Positions 21,486 through 31,974 are shown, counted from the first letter of the stretch. The stretch is DNA of 64,000 bases from Pseudoalteromonas umbrosa (GCF_030125375.1 NZ_JASJUU010000007.1:1416-65415); one strand, 5' to 3'. Notes: generated from the letters alone by a model not told the origin. Numbers and translations are program-made.

Positions 21486-21624
21486 AGACTGTACTGCAAA
21501 CCCATGTGAAAATAATAAGCCGCTAGTGTAACACTTTTTAGTCCATACCCAAGGGGAAATTTTACGCATAACCATGCAACCAGCTGGGTGACTGGCTACA
21601 TGACTTAAGCTTTATTAACGAAGG

Positions 21625-21999
21625 TTAAAGAATGAATGCGCTTTTTGTACCTGCAAGATAGCCAATAGCGAGTAGTGCAGCAGTGGCTCCTATTAACGCA
21701 GGGATTTGTTTTGACTTATGTTTTGATTTAGCCACCACAAAACCAAGGCCAATATACCCAACGACCAGTATTATTTTTTCCATCAGCCAAGGTTGAGATG
21801 AAGGCTTCATGCCCAAGGTCACCGCCAGATAAACAGCAGACACAAGTAGTAATGTGTCTACGCCATGGCTGGTAATAAACAAGACTTTATTATTGGCTAA
21901 TTTACCAGATGTTAATCGCGACACTGAGCGTGTATAAAAAAGTATAATGCTAAGGGCTGCAAACATCATATGGGTATGCTTTAAAAAAAGGTAATCCAC
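21625..21999 (-). CDS. sirB2: SirB2 family inner-membrane protein
   Basis: A 124-residue protein with four membrane helices and the conserved opening YLFLKHTHMMFAALSI, characteristic of SirB2 (the InvF-regulatory name is historical; the molecular role is unknown). It starts with GTG at 21999, preceded by GAGGCGG, only 7 bp after the stop of the HD-GYP gene, so it is translated from the same message. Confidence 0.9.
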   Translation of the reverse strand: MDYLFLKHTHMMFAALSIILFYTRSVSRLTSGKLANNKVLFITSHGVDTLLLVSAVYLAVTLGMKPSSQPWLMEKIILVVGYIGLGFVVAKSKHKSKQIPALIGATAALLAIGYLAGTKSAFIL

Positions 22000-22006
22000 A
22001 TCCGCC

Positions 22007-23554
22007 TCACTGTTTATCTGGGTAGCGCGCTAAAATGGCTTCTAGATCGTCAATAATTTCATTAAACACAGTGACTAATTTAGGGTCAAAATGTTTACCA
22101 CTTTGATTATTAATCTCTTTAACTACCTCAGGTAAATCCCATGCCTCTTTGTAACAACGGCGATGACGCAGCGCATCATATACATCGGCCATCGCTACAA
22201 TGCGTCCGAACACGTGTATATCTTCACCTTTAGTGCCTTTGGGGTAGCCTGTGCCATCCCACTTTTCATGATGGTCTCTGGCAATAAGTGCACCTGCGTT
22301 GACAATTTCACGTTTGGAATCTCGCAACAACTGATAGCCCTTTTTAGCGTGACTTTGCATTACCGTCCATTCTTGCTCATCCAGTTTGGCAGGCTTATTT
22401 AATATCGCATCTGGAATGCCCACTTTGCCGACATCATGAAGTGGCGAGGCAATACGTACTAAATCTGCTTCTCGATTACCCAGCCCATAGCCCACAGCAA
22501 GTGCATGACAAATATGAGCTACACGTTTGACATGATTGCCAGACTCCGTTGAGCGCATCTCTAAAGCTTCACTTAGACGATAAACTAGCTCCTGCTGGGT
22601 ATCTTCAATTTCCGCTTGTAACTGCACATTTTCGTAAGCCAGTTGTACATTTTGCGAGAATATTTCGATTAAATGCTTTTGCGTATCAGTTAAAAACTCA
22701 GGGATCCCAGAGACGAACAGCATAGATGCGTGATTATACTCACTTGAGCAGTACGAGAATAAGTAATTGTCTTTGTAAACAATGCTTTTTTCATTCAGCG
22801 CCTTTTTACACGCTTGAATTTGCTCCTCATTTAAAACATCTTGAATGGGTTTGCCTTCACTCTTTGCAAACTCACCTCGGCCTGTAAACACCACTAAGTC
22901 TTCACTGCAAGTGTCGGGTTCATTACTGGCCACCAAAGACGTTGCATACATGGCTTCATCGACAGTGCCCAATAATGAGGTAAGCTGTTGCATTACCCCT
23001 TCGATAAACTGCTCAATCGAGTGCGTTGCAAAAATATCGCGAGACGCTGTAATAATTTTTTCTAAGCCTTGACGAGATTGATCAATTGATAAGATATCCC
23101 GGTATGAGCGCAGGCTAGACATCACCACAGTAAAAAGTTTCTGTGCTGTCAGTTCAGTTTTCGATTTATAGTCATTGATATCATAATTAACAATGACCTG
23201 CCTCTCTGGTGCTTGCCCTGGTTGTCCGGTTCTGAGGATGATGCGAATGTTGTTATTCTTGGCCGTTTCGCGAATAAACTGAGCAACCTTTAAACCGGCA
23301 TCATCGGTTTCCATCACCACATCAAGCAATACAATCGCTGCGTCAGGGTGATCAGTCACCACCTGCTTTGCTTCCTCTCCCGAATATGCACTGAGAAATT
23401 CGAGTTTCTTCTTTTGAAATTCGAAGTCACTTAACGCAAGTTTAGTGACAGCATGCACTTCAGGTTCATCATCCACAATGATGACTTTCCAAGTGCCACT
23501 TTGTTCCGTTTCTATGACATCAGTTGGCTCATCTGAAAACAAAAAATCATCCAT
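22007..23554 (-). CDS. Response regulator with DUF3369 and HD-GYP domains (probable c-di-GMP phosphodiesterase)
   Basis: A 515-residue cytoplasmic regulator. The receiver (about 22-150) has DDE at 28-30 and phosphoacceptor Asp78 in VLLDVVM. A DUF3369 sensory module spans about 160-320, and an HD-GYP domain (about 325-500) has intact HD (His373-Asp374 in LHDVGKVGIP) and GTGYP (434-438) motifs. Intact motifs suggest it hydrolyses cyclic di-GMP when phosphorylated. No histidine kinase is adjacent, so the partner is elsewhere. Its position inside the hemA-prfA-prmC-sirB cluster is unlike E. coli and couples it to sirB2. Confidence 0.93.
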   Translation of the reverse strand: MDDFLFSDEPTDVIETEQSGTWKVIIVDDEPEVHAVTKLALSDFEFQKKKLEFLSAYSGEEAKQVVTDHPDAAIVLLDVVMETDDAGLKVAQFIRETAKNNNIRIILRTGQPGQAPERQVIVNYDINDYKSKTELTAQKLFTVVMSSLRSYRDILSIDQSRQGLEKIITASRDIFATHSIEQFIEGVMQQLTSLLGTVDEAMYATSLVASNEPDTCSEDLVVFTGRGEFAKSEGKPIQDVLNEEQIQACKKALNEKSIVYKDNYLFSYCSSEYNHASMLFVSGIPEFLTDTQKHLIEIFSQNVQLAYENVQLQAEIEDTQQELVYRLSEALEMRSTESGNHVKRVAHICHALAVGYGLGNREADLVRIASPLHDVGKVGIPDAILNKPAKLDEQEWTVMQSHAKKGYQLLRDSKREIVNAGALIARDHHEKWDGTGYPKGTKGEDIHVFGRIVAMADVYDALRHRRCYKEAWDLPEVVKEINNQSGKHFDPKLVTVFNEIIDDLEAILARYPDKQ

Positions 23555-23617
23555 AGAGAGTCCTTAACGCTTATTTGACGCGGGCTGTAAATTAAAAATA
23601 TTAATGCATTCAACGCA

Positions 23618-24472
23618 TCACTCAGGCATCTGTGCCAAAGTTACTCTATCACAGCCTGCCATATCTTTTATTGTAAGTATATTGCGATAGTTCATTTGTG
23701 CAAAAATCTCTCTTACACCCTCACCTTGCTCAAAGCCATGTTCTATCAAAATAAAACCGTCTGAGCTCAGGTACTCTCTCGCTTGTGAAGCAATATGACG
23801 TATATCTGCATAGCCATTTTCTTCAGCAACTAAAGCAGACAAGGGTTCAAAACGCACATCCCCTTGGGTTAAATGTACATCGTTGTTTTCGATATACGGC
23901 GGATTACTGACAATCAAATCAAATTGCTGTGCTGGCACATTTGAAAACCAATCACTTTGTGCAATAGTGACATTGTTCAATGCATGTCTTTGTTGATTGC
24001 GAGTTGCCAACGCCACAGCATCTTGTGAGTAGTCCACCGCCCAAACTTGCCAAGACGGCATTTCACTGGCCAATGACAGCGCAATAGCGCCAGTACCAGT
24101 ACCTAGATCTAAGACCTTTGCGGTATGAGGCAATGACAAGCCAAGGGCGCACTCCACCAAGGTTTCCGTATCTGGTCTTGGGATTAAGGTGCTGTTGTTG
24201 ACATAAAGGGGGAGACTCCAAAACTCACGCTCACCGGTAATATGCGCAACAGGTTCTCCTTCTAATCGCCTTGCGATGTGCGCTTTAAAAGCTTGATGAT
24301 GTTCGTCAGATAATGCTGCTTCAGGCCAGGTAAATAAGTAACTACGGGGCTTATCTAGAATGTGTAGTAAGAGGACTTCTGCGTCGAGTTTTGGGGAATC
24401 AGAGTGTTCAATTAGTTGCTGAGTTGCCCAAGCGATTGCTTGGGCATTGGAGATTGGGCTCACCTTAATCAT
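23618..24472 (-). CDS. prmC: Release factor glutamine methyltransferase PrmC
   Basis: PrmC N5-methylates the Gln of the GGQ motif in release factors RF1 and RF2 using SAM. The protein (about 284 residues) has the N-terminal helical domain, motif [17 protein letters not shown], and the substrate-glutamine-binding NPPY motif in [12 protein letters not shown] start at the ATG at 24472, which overlaps the end of prfA by 8 bp (prfA stops at 24465), a tight coupling between the release factor and its modifying enzyme that is also seen in E. coli. Confidence 0.96.
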   Translation of the reverse strand: MIKVSPISNAQAIAWATQQLIEHSDSPKLDAEVLLLHILDKPRSYLFTWPEAALSDEHHQAFKAHIARRLEGEPVAHITGEREFWSLPLYVNNSTLIPRPDTETLVECALGLSLPHTAKVLDLGTGTGAIALSLASEMPSWQVWAVDYSQDAVALATRNQQRHALNNVTIAQSDWFSNVPAQQFDLIVSNPPYIENNDVHLTQGDVRFEPLSALVAEENGYADIRHIASQAREYLSSDGFILIEHGFEQGEGVREIFAQMNYRNILTIKDMAGCDRVTLAQMPE

Positions 24473-25550
24473 CACCCATCGCAGCCAGTAGGTCTGCTTG
24501 GTGCTCAAGAAGAAGCGGGTCAATAATCGCGCCTAGCTCACCACCAACTACTTCATTTAAACGGTATAACGTTAAATTGATGCGGTGATCCGTGATACGA
24601 CCTTGAGGATAGTTATAAGTACGGATACGCTCAGAGCGGTCTCCACTACCCACTAAGTTGCGACGCTCGCTCGCCTCAGCCGCTTGACGCTTTTCGTCTT
24701 CAGCCTGCTGCAGTCGCGCACCGAGTACAGATAACGCTTTAGCACGGTTTTTATGCTGAGAACGCTCATCCTGACACTCAACAACAACACCTGTTGGAAT
24801 GTGGGTTATACGAATTGCTGAGTCTGTTTTGTTAACGTGCTGACCACCGGCACCTGATGCTCTAAACGTATCCACTTTTAAATCTGAAGGGTTAATCTCA
24901 ATGGCTTCCGCCTCTGGGATTTCAGCCATCACAGCAACAGTACACGCAGATGTATGAACACGACCTTGTGATTCCGTCTCTGGAACACGTTGTACACGGT
25001 GCGCGCCTGACTCAAACTTCAGCTTGCCGTACACCCCATCGCCTTTAATATTGGCAATGACTTCTTTATAACCGCCGTGTTCACCCTCGTTAGCGCTTAC
25101 AACCTCTACTTGCCACTTTTGCGTTTCCGCATAGCGGCTGTACATACGGAATAAGTCACCTGCAAATATTGCGGCCTCATCACCACCTGTACCCGCACGT
25201 ACTTCTAGGTAAACATTGTTATCGTCTTTTGGATCTTTTGGCAGCATCAATACTTGTAGCTGATCTTCTAACTCAACAATCGCCGCCTTGGCTTCTTTGT
25301 ATTCTTCTTGCGCCATTTCTCGCATATCAGGATCTGAATCCTTTAGCATCTCTTCTGCTGTAGCGACATCTTCTTGTGCTTGCTGATAAGCAGTAAATGT
25401 TTTTACAACATCTTCAAGTTCTGAGTACTCTTTAGAAAGTGCGCGAAAGCGGTTCTGATCGCCAATCACTTCTGGATCGCCTAGCATCGCCTCTACTTCT
25501 TCATGACGCTCAACTAGGGTTTCTAACTTACGATAGACAGACTCTTTCAT
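24465..25550 (-). CDS. prfA: Peptide chain release factor 1
   Basis: RF1 reads UAA and UAG stop codons. This 361-residue protein has the GGQ peptidyl-hydrolysis motif in [16 protein letters not shown] and the codon-recognition PxT tripeptide as P-E-T in [20 protein letters not shown]. coli RF1 has P-A-T at this place. [26 protein letters not shown] is the conserved domain-2 start. Length matches E. coli (360). It is 7 bp downstream of hemA and overlaps prmC, forming one operon. Confidence 0.98.
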   Translation of the reverse strand: MKESVYRKLETLVERHEEVEAMLGDPEVIGDQNRFRALSKEYSELEDVVKTFTAYQQAQEDVATAEEMLKDSDPDMREMAQEEYKEAKAAIVELEDQLQVLMLPKDPKDDNNVYLEVRAGTGGDEAAIFAGDLFRMYSRYAETQKWQVEVVSANEGEHGGYKEVIANIKGDGVYGKLKFESGAHRVQRVPETESQGRVHTSACTVAVMAEIPEAEAIEINPSDLKVDTFRASGAGGQHVNKTDSAIRITHIPTGVVVECQDERSQHKNRAKALSVLGARLQQAEDEKRQAAEASERRNLVGSGDRSERIRTYNYPQGRITDHRINLTLYRLNEVVGGELGAIIDPLLLEHQADLLAAMGDD

Positions 25551-25557
25551 CTAAATT

Positions 25558-26814
25558 TTATTCCTGTTCAATACCTAATGCCTGCTTAAGCACCATTAAT
25601 CGCTCTGTATCCCCTTCTTTTGCAGCTTTTTGAATGGCATGCGTTGGGGCGTGTGTGAGTCGATTGGTTAGCTTATTTGCTAATTCAAGCAAGACTTTTT
25701 CTGAATCTTTACCCGATTGTAGCTGATTTACAGCCTTTTCCACGAGCTCTAATTTTATTTCTTGTGCTGATGTTCTGTACTGGCGAATAACATCAACCGA
25801 TTTTAAAGAGCGCTGCCAATCTGCAAACTCTCTGGTTTTATCATCAATGATCGCCTGTGCTTGTGTTGCCGCCTGCTCGCGACTTGCGATGTTTTCATTA
25901 ACGATGGCTTGTAAGTCATCAACCGTATATAAATAGGCAGCATCCAGTTCATTAACTTGGCTTTCAATGTCCCTTGGTACTGCAATATCAACAAACAACA
26001 TAGGACGATACTTTCTTTGCTTTAACGCTTGCTCTACCACCCCTTTACCAATTATCGGTAAAGTACTTGCTGTAGAGCTTATCACGATATCAGCATGCTG
26101 TAATTCATCTGGTAGCTGAGCAAGAGAGATGACATCCCCGCCAATTTCCTCAGCAAGATTTTTAGCACGCTCAATCGTTCGGTTTGCTACGGTAATGTGC
26201 TGTGGGTGATGTTGAGACAAATGCTTAGCAACTAACTCTATGGTTTCACCCGCCCCGATCAACAAGACCTTTGTTTTATCCAGCTTGCCATAGATATGCT
26301 TTGCTAAATTCACCGCAGCATAAGCAACAGATACCGCACTGGCACCAATCTCTGTTTCCGTTCGCACTTGCTTTGCAACCGAGAAGGTTTTTTGAAATAA
26401 GCGCTCAAACATGGGCTGGATCACATGATGATGCTTAGAGCTATTATAAGCTTGCTTTATCTGGCCAAGAATTTGCGGCTCACCTAACACCAATGAATCC
26501 AAACCGCATGCAACTCGCATTAAATGGTTTACAGCGTCTTGATTTTGATGAATATACACATTGTCCGCTAGCTCTTGCTGGGAGATATCATGGAAATTTG
26601 CCAACCAACCGAGAAGCGCTTGGGAATTAGCATTGTCGAGGCTACAATAGATTTCGGTACGGTTACAGGTAGACACAATCACAGATTCATGAAACTCTGT
26701 TAACTGATTGAGCTGCTCCAAAGCACGAGACAATTGCTCGGGTGAAAAAGCGACTTTTTCACGTAATTCGACGGAAGCGGTTTTGTGATTAATACCAAGT
26801 GCGATGATGGTCAT
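25558..26814 (-). CDS. hemA: Glutamyl-tRNA reductase HemA
   Basis: HemA reduces glutamyl-tRNA(Glu) to glutamate 1-semialdehyde with NADPH, the first step of C5 tetrapyrrole synthesis. The 418-residue sequence shows IALGINHKTASVELREKVAF at the start, the catalytic Cys50 in IVSTCNRTEIYC, the GEPQILGQIKQAY segment, the NADPH-binding LLIGAGETIELVAKHL, and the C-terminal dimerisation helices. It begins the hemA-prfA-prmC operon and diverges from lolB across about 83 bp that must hold both promoters. Confidence 0.98.
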   Translation of the reverse strand: MTIIALGINHKTASVELREKVAFSPEQLSRALEQLNQLTEFHESVIVSTCNRTEIYCSLDNANSQALLGWLANFHDISQQELADNVYIHQNQDAVNHLMRVACGLDSLVLGEPQILGQIKQAYNSSKHHHVIQPMFERLFQKTFSVAKQVRTETEIGASAVSVAYAAVNLAKHIYGKLDKTKVLLIGAGETIELVAKHLSQHHPQHITVANRTIERAKNLAEEIGGDVISLAQLPDELQHADIVISSTASTLPIIGKGVVEQALKQRKYRPMLFVDIAVPRDIESQVNELDAAYLYTVDDLQAIVNENIASREQAATQAQAIIDDKTREFADWQRSLKSVDVIRQYRTSAQEIKLELVEKAVNQLQSGKDSEKVLLELANKLTNRLTHAPTHAIQKAAKEGDTERLMVLKQALGIEQE

Positions 26815-26897
26815 AAATGCCAGTGTTGCCCAAGCCCTGCTTTAAAGCGGCCAATTTTACCAAAAATCAATCGAATATGGAAAGTAAGGAACCTCAT

Positions 26898-27485
26898 TTG
26901 AAACAGTTTCATTTGATTTTGCTCATGTTTTTTTTATTTCTAGGTGGCTGTGCGCAATCACCACGGCACCCAGTTCAGGGACAGGCAACGCTAAACACCC
27001 TTGCCGAGTTCAATAAATGGCAGGCACGTGGCAAAATTGCCTTTATTGCCCCCGATGATAGACAGTCGGTGAACTTTAATTGGCAATATACTGATAATAA
27101 ACAAACACTCACCTTAACCAGCTTTATCGGTACTCAAGTTTTAAAAATGATGGAACTTGATCAATATAGTGAACTGGTTGTAGATGGCAAGTCTTATACC
27201 GGACCAGAAAGCGCTGCACTTATTCATCGCGTAAGTGGTTGGCAATTACCTATCACACAAGCACCCAACTGGTTTACCGCAACACGATTTGAAGCGGGTT
27301 TTGAACTAGATACAGCAGGCTATATTCAGCAAGCAAGCTGGCAAGACGAACAAGGAAAAGTTTGGACAATCCAATACCAACGATATCGTAACTTCAATGG
27401 GCTAACATTGCCTGCGAGGCTGACACTGGCACATCAAGATATTACAATTAAAATTCAAATTAATGCATGGCAGTTCGACTCATAA
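26898..27485 (+). CDS. lolB: Outer-membrane lipoprotein insertion factor LolB
   Basis: LolB receives lipoproteins from LolA and inserts them in the outer membrane. The product (about 195 residues) is itself a lipoprotein: KQFHLILLMFFLFLGGC is a signal peptide with lipobox L-G-G-C. The mature part has the LolB pattern FNKWQARGKIAF and GLTLPARLTL. I choose the TTG at 26898 because AAGGA sits 7 nt upstream and the signal peptide then starts M-K-Q-F; the ATG at 26877 has no ribosome site and adds a hydrophilic prefix. It is divergent from hemA and overlaps ispE by one base, the conserved lolB-ispE-prs arrangement. Confidence 0.93.
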   Translation: MKQFHLILLMFFLFLGGCAQSPRHPVQGQATLNTLAEFNKWQARGKIAFIAPDDRQSVNFNWQYTDNKQTLTLTSFIGTQVLKMMELDQYSELVVDGKSYTGPESAALIHRVSGWQLPITQAPNWFTATRFEAGFELDTAGYIQQASWQDEQGKVWTIQYQRYRNFNGLTLPARLTLAHQDITIKIQINAWQFDS

Positions 27486-28339
27486 TGACCAAACTTACTT
27501 TAACAGCGCCCGCTAAACTCAATCTTTTTTTACATATCAATAACCGCAGAGCAGATGGCTACCATGAACTTGAAAGTCTATTCACTATGCTCGACTTTGG
27601 TGACGAACTTAGTTTTGAGCTAATTGAAGAAGATGACATCCAAATAGTAGGGGATGTAGCGGGAATCAATCATGAAGATAACCTCATTTATAAAGCTGCC
27701 AAAGCACTTTTACCCCATCGAACAGTAAAAAAAGGTGTAAACGTACATTTAACGAAACACTTACCTATGGGCGGAGGAGTGGGCGGTGGTTCTTCTGATG
27801 CAGCGACGACCCTACTTGCTTTAAACACGCTTTGGGAATGTGGACTGACACTGCAAGCGCTGGCAAAAATAGGATTACAACTCGGTGCAGATGTCCCTGT
27901 ATTTATTCATGGTAAAACCGCGCTAGCCCAAGGTGTTGGGGAAGTTTTAACCCCGTTTGATTATCCTGAAAAGTGGTATTTAGTGGTCGCGCCTGGGGTC
28001 CATGTTAGTACCGTAAAAGTGTTCACAGATCCGGACTTACCACGTAGTACAGCGAAACTAAAAACGCCTTGGCAAATGGCAGATACACGCAATGACTGCG
28101 AAGAGTTAGTTAAAAAGCTTTACCCTGAGGTTGAAAAGACCCTGACGTGGTTGCTAAAATATGCGCCGTCAAGAATGACAGGAACTGGAAGTTGTTGTTT
28201 TGCAGTTTTTGATGACGAGCAAACAGCACTGCGTGTACTCCAGCAAATGCCGTCATCTTGGCAAGGCTTTGTAGCTAAAAGTGCAAGTGAGTCGATTACT
28301 CACAAACAATTAGCTACGTGGCTAAACAAAGAGAAGTAA
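27485..28339 (+). CDS. ispE: 4-diphosphocytidyl-2-C-methyl-D-erythritol kinase IspE
   Basis: IspE phosphorylates CDP-methylerythritol in the non-mevalonate isoprenoid pathway. This GHMP kinase (284 residues) has APAKLNLFLHINNRRADGYHEL at the start, the ATP-binding glycine loop PMGGGVGGGSSDAATTL, and GTGSCCFAVF near the end. The start ATG at 27485 overlaps the lolB stop as TAATG, so the two are translationally coupled. The pathway genes dxs and ispA occur later in the window. Confidence 0.97.
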   Translation: MTKLTLTAPAKLNLFLHINNRRADGYHELESLFTMLDFGDELSFELIEEDDIQIVGDVAGINHEDNLIYKAAKALLPHRTVKKGVNVHLTKHLPMGGGVGGGSSDAATTLLALNTLWECGLTLQALAKIGLQLGADVPVFIHGKTALAQGVGEVLTPFDYPEKWYLVVAPGVHVSTVKVFTDPDLPRSTAKLKTPWQMADTRNDCEELVKKLYPEVEKTLTWLLKYAPSRMTGTGSCCFAVFDDEQTALRVLQQMPSSWQGFVAKSASESITHKQLATWLNKEK

Positions 28340-28423
28340 ATTAGTTTAAGTTAGCCTGTATCGACTGTGCTATTTTAGTCTTTGCATGTTAGTCCAAAAA
28401 TTCAGTGCCTGAGGAACCCTACC

Positions 28424-29371
28424 GTGCCCGACATGAAGCTCTTCGCTGGTAACGCAACACCCGAGCTAGCTCAAAAAGTTGCAAAACGTTTATTTATTGA
28501 GTTAGGTGATGCCGTTGTAGGCCGTTTTAGTGACGGTGAGATCAGCGTTCAAATCAATGAAAATGTACGTGGTTCAGACGTCTTTATTATTCAATCAACT
28601 TGTGCACCAACAAACGATAACCTGATGGAGCTTATCGTTATGGTTGACGCACTACGTCGTGCTTCTGCTGGCCGTATCACAGCAGTAATCCCATATTTTG
28701 GTTATGCACGTCAAGACCGCCGCGTTCGTTCAGCACGTGTGCCTATTACTGCAAAAGTAGTAGCCGACTTCCTATCAAGTGTAGGTGTTGACCGCGTATT
28801 AACTGTGGATCTACATGCAGAACAAATCCAAGGCTTCTTCGATGTGCCAGTAGATAATGTATTTGGTAGCCCTGTACTTATCGAAGACATGAAAGAGCGC
28901 GATTTCGACGATGTCGTTGTTGTCTCACCAGACATTGGTGGCGTAGTACGTGCGCGTGCTATTGCAAAGCTACTTGACGATAAAGACCTTGCGATTATCG
29001 ACAAGCGTCGCCCTCAAGCGAACGTATCACAAGTAATGCACATTATCGGTGACGTAGAAGGCCGTGACTGTATTATCGTTGACGATATGATTGATACAGG
29101 TGGCACCTTATGTAAAGCTGCTGCTGCACTGAAAGAGCATGGTGCTAAGCGTGTATTCGCTTATGCAACGCACCCAGTTTTATCTGGTAATGCTGCTGAT
29201 AACTTACGTAACTCAGTTATCGACGAAGTGATCGTAACAGACTCTATTCCATTGTCTGACGAGCTTCGCGCAATTGATAAGGTTAAAGTGTTAACCTTAG
29301 CTGACATGATGGCAGAAACTATTCGCCGTATCAGCAACGAAGAATCAATCTCGGCAATGTTTGAACATTAA
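28424..29371 (+). CDS. prs: Ribose-phosphate pyrophosphokinase Prs
   Basis: Prs makes PRPP from ribose 5-phosphate and ATP for nucleotide, His and Trp synthesis. The 315-residue protein matches E. coli Prs in length and nearly in sequence ([45 protein letters not shown]). The PRPP-binding loop is [15 protein letters not shown] use the GTG at 28424, preceded by GAGGAA at 7 nt; an in-frame ATG at 28382 lacks a site. E. coli prs also starts with GTG. A terminator follows, closing the lolB-ispE-prs unit. Confidence 0.98.
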   Translation: MPDMKLFAGNATPELAQKVAKRLFIELGDAVVGRFSDGEISVQINENVRGSDVFIIQSTCAPTNDNLMELIVMVDALRRASAGRITAVIPYFGYARQDRRVRSARVPITAKVVADFLSSVGVDRVLTVDLHAEQIQGFFDVPVDNVFGSPVLIEDMKERDFDDVVVVSPDIGGVVRARAIAKLLDDKDLAIIDKRRPQANVSQVMHIIGDVEGRDCIIVDDMIDTGGTLCKAAAALKEHGAKRVFAYATHPVLSGNAADNLRNSVIDEVIVTDSIPLSDELRAIDKVKVLTLADMMAETIRRISNEESISAMFEH

Positions 29372-29389
29372 TTCATTGCAAGATTAAAT

Positions 29390-29416
29390 AAAAAAGCACC
29401 GTTTGGTGCTTTTTTA
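29390..29416 (+). terminator. Rho-independent terminator after prs
   Basis: AAAAAAGCACC and GGTGCTTTTTT pair around a GTTT loop, starting 18 bp after the prs stop codon, with a run of T at the 3' side. The A/T symmetry makes it potentially bidirectional, but no minus-strand gene is near. Confidence 0.93.
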
Positions 29417-29470
29417 TTGCTCTAATGGTTTTAATCTAGCCATGATAGTGCTATATTAGCGCGCCTTTTT

Positions 29471-29509
29471 TACCTACTGGGCAGACAAAATTTGTCAGCT
29501 TGATAGGTA
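29471..29509 (+). promoter_or_regulatory. Structured 5' leader of rplY (possible L25 autoregulatory site)
   Basis: A nested inverted repeat lies 65-103 nt before the rplY start: TACCTA pairs with TAGGTA, TGGGC with GCTTG (using G-U pairs), and GACA with TGTC around an AAATT loop. The segments are separated by single mismatches on both sides, giving one long irregular stem. L25 (rplY) of E. coli is known to repress its own translation through its mRNA leader, so this stem is a candidate control element. The structure is drawn by eye. Confidence 0.55.
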
Positions 29510-29573
29510 TACGCCAGAGAATTTGGTCGCGAGTTTTCTGACATTATTAACTTTATATATTTTGGAGACAGTT

Positions 29574-30182
29574 ATGTCACAATACGTTTTAGACGCTGAA
29601 GTACGCGTAGAATTAGGTACTGGTGCGAGCCGCCGCCTACGTCGCGCTGATAAAGTTCCTGCAATCCTTTACGGTGCGGGCAAAGAAGTTGTTTCTCTTA
29701 CTCTAGATCACAACAAAGTGATCCACATGCAAGAAGACGAAGGTTTCTACACTCACATCCTTACGCTAAACATTGGCGGTGAGTCTGTTGAAGCTATCGT
29801 TAAAGACATCCAGCGTCACCCGTACAAGCCTAAGATCACTCACTTAGACTTCCAACGTGTTGATGCTTCTCAGAAGATCCACACTAAAGTACCAGTACAC
29901 TTCATCAACGAAGACGCTGCTACTAAAGGCGGTAACACTGTTGCTCACCACGTAACAGAAATCGAAATCACATGTCTACCAGCTCAACTTCCTGAGTTCG
30001 TAGAAGTGGATGTTGCTGCAATCGCTGTAGGTGCAACTGTACACCTATCTGACGTTGCACTACCTGCAGGTGTTGTTTCAGTAGAACTAGCTAAAGGTGC
30101 GGACCACGACCAAGCTGTTGTTACTTTAAACGCTCCTAAAGGCGCTGCTTCTGAAGAAGAAGCTGAAGAAGCAGCTGAGTAA
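29574..30182 (+). CDS. rplY: 50S ribosomal protein L25 (CTC family)
   Basis: L25 binds 5S rRNA in the large subunit. The product is 202 residues, of the longer TL5/CTC type, with the N-terminal 5S-binding domain ([45 protein letters not shown]) and a second beta domain, ending in a Glu/Ala tail. E. coli L25 has only the first domain (94 residues). The ATG at 29574 is chosen from TTGGAGACA just upstream and from the domain start; the longer in-frame reading would cross the leader stem region. pth follows 19 bp later. Confidence 0.97.
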   Translation: MSQYVLDAEVRVELGTGASRRLRRADKVPAILYGAGKEVVSLTLDHNKVIHMQEDEGFYTHILTLNIGGESVEAIVKDIQRHPYKPKITHLDFQRVDASQKIHTKVPVHFINEDAATKGGNTVAHHVTEIEITCLPAQLPEFVEVDVAAIAVGATVHLSDVALPAGVVSVELAKGADHDQAVVTLNAPKGAASEEEAEEAAE

Positions 30183-30201
30183 TTTTTAAGGTGTTAACAC
30201 C

Positions 30202-30786
30202 TTGAATAATATTCAAATGCTTGTGGGCCTGGCTAATCCAGGCCCCGAATATGCAAACACTCGTCACAATGCCGGTGCGTGGTTCATAGAAGAACTGGCA
30301 AAGCGCTACAATTGCATTCTCAAACCCGACTCTAAGTATCATGGCCTTACAGGCAAAGTACTTATCAATAACCAAGAATTCAAATTGCTTATTCCCACCA
30401 CTTATATGAATTTAAGTGGCAAAGCAGTCTCAAGCCTTGCAAACTTTTTTAAAATTCCAGCTGAAAACATTCTCGTTGCACATGACGAAATGGATATGGA
30501 CCCAGGTATCGCCAAAATTAAAAAAGGCGGTGGTCATGGTGGACATAATGGCTTGAAAGACATTATTTCTAAGCTTGGCAATAATAAAGAATTTATGCGC
30601 TTGCGAATAGGCATTGGTCACCCGGGCCACCGAGACAAAGTCACGGGCTGGGTATTAGGTAAAGCACCAAAAGCTGACCAAGAAAAAATTGATGCGGTCG
30701 TTGATGAAGCGGTTCGTTGCATGGAAATTTTAGCGAAAGACGGTGTGTTAAAAGCACAAAACAGACTACATTCATTTAAGCCGTAA
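30202..30786 (+). CDS. pth: Peptidyl-tRNA hydrolase
   Basis: Pth releases tRNA from prematurely dropped peptidyl-tRNA. The 194-residue protein has the family motifs [21 protein letters not shown] (catalytic His22), [21 protein letters not shown] and [12 protein letters not shown]. It starts with TTG at 30202, with AAGGTG 8 nt upstream, and the resulting N-terminus ([13 protein letters not shown]) aligns with other Pth proteins. The rplY-pth-ychF order is conserved in many gammaproteobacteria. Confidence 0.97.
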   Translation: MNNIQMLVGLANPGPEYANTRHNAGAWFIEELAKRYNCILKPDSKYHGLTGKVLINNQEFKLLIPTTYMNLSGKAVSSLANFFKIPAENILVAHDEMDMDPGIAKIKKGGGHGGHNGLKDIISKLGNNKEFMRLRIGIGHPGHRDKVTGWVLGKAPKADQEKIDAVVDEAVRCMEILAKDGVLKAQNRLHSFKP

Positions 30787-30832
30787 AGTATTTTTATACG
30801 GCAACAATTTGATTAACTGAAGGTTCAAAATT

Positions 30833-31924
30833 ATGGGTTTTAAATGTGGCATTGTGGGTTTACCAAACGTTGGTAAATCAACCCTATTTAATGCATTAAC
30901 TAAAGCGGGGATCGAAGCCGCAAACTTTCCGTTTTGTACAATCGAACCAAACACAGGCGTTGTTGCCGTTCCGGATCCTCGTCTAGACCAACTGGCTGCG
31001 ATTGTTAATCCACAAAAGACCATCGCAACAACGATGGAATTTGTTGATATTGCCGGTCTGGTAAAAGGCGCATCAAAAGGTGAAGGTCTTGGTAACCAGT
31101 TCTTAGCAAACATTCGCGAAACAGATGCCATTGGCCATGTTGTTCGCTGTTTTGAAGATGAAAATATCGTACACGTTTCGGGTCAAGTTAACCCTGCTGA
31201 TGATATTGACGTTATCAATACTGAGCTTGTTTTATCAGATATGGAAGCAGCAGATCGCGCAGCACAACGTAATGCTAAAAAAGCAAAAGGCGGCGACAAA
31301 GAAGCTAAATTCCAAAACGACGTATTAGAAAAAGTTAAAGCACACCTTGATGAAGGCCTAACACTGCGTTCTTTAGAGCTAACTAAAGAAGAACTTGCTG
31401 CTATCAAGCCGCTTAACTTCTTAACGATCAAACCGACAATGTATATCGCCAACGTCACAGAAGATGGTTTCGAAAACAACCCATTCTTAGACAAAGTACG
31501 TGAAATTGCAGCTGCTGAAGACGCGGTTGTGATCCCAGTATGTGCTGCGATTGAATCAGAGCTGTCTGAACTTGAAGAAGAAGACAAGCTTGAGTTCATG
31601 GCTGATCTTGGTCTTGAAGAGCCAGGTCTTAACTTAGTGATCCGCGGCGGTTACGAACTTCTTAAATTACAAACCTACTTTACTGCGGGTGTAAAAGAAG
31701 TGCGCGCATGGACCATTCCTGTTGGCGCAACGGCACCACAAGCTGCTGGTAAAATTCACACTGACTTTGAGCGTGGCTTTATTCGTGCACAGACGATTGG
31801 TTTTGATGACTACATTGAATACCAAGGTGAAAGCGGTGCAAAAGATGCAGGTAAAATGCGCCAAGAAGGTAAAGATTACATCGTAAAAGATGGCGACGTA
31901 ATGAACTTCTTGTTCAACGTTTAA
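30833..31924 (+). CDS. ychF: Redox-regulated ribosome-associated ATPase YchF/OLA1
   Basis: YchF is an Obg-family P-loop protein that prefers ATP over GTP and associates with ribosomes. The 363-residue sequence begins [23 protein letters not shown] (Walker A), has [21 protein letters not shown] (switch II), an internal coiled coil, and a C-terminal TGS domain ending [19 protein letters not shown]. Length equals E. coli YchF. An A-rich gap of 46 bp separates it from pth, and a strong terminator follows. Confidence 0.98.
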   Translation: MGFKCGIVGLPNVGKSTLFNALTKAGIEAANFPFCTIEPNTGVVAVPDPRLDQLAAIVNPQKTIATTMEFVDIAGLVKGASKGEGLGNQFLANIRETDAIGHVVRCFEDENIVHVSGQVNPADDIDVINTELVLSDMEAADRAAQRNAKKAKGGDKEAKFQNDVLEKVKAHLDEGLTLRSLELTKEELAAIKPLNFLTIKPTMYIANVTEDGFENNPFLDKVREIAAAEDAVVIPVCAAIESELSELEEEDKLEFMADLGLEEPGLNLVIRGGYELLKLQTYFTAGVKEVRAWTIPVGATAPQAAGKIHTDFERGFIRAQTIGFDDYIEYQGESGAKDAGKMRQEGKDYIVKDGDVMNFLFNV

Positions 31925-31946
31925 TGACCTCTCTTATACAATGACT

Positions 31947-31974
31947 AAAAAAGCCCTCATTCAGGGCTTTTTTT
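31947..31974 (+). terminator. Rho-independent terminator after ychF
   Basis: AAAAAAGCCCT and AGGGCTTTTTTT pair with a short CATTC loop, starting 22 bp after the ychF stop. It isolates the rplY-pth-ychF unit from the tRNA array downstream. Confidence 0.93.
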
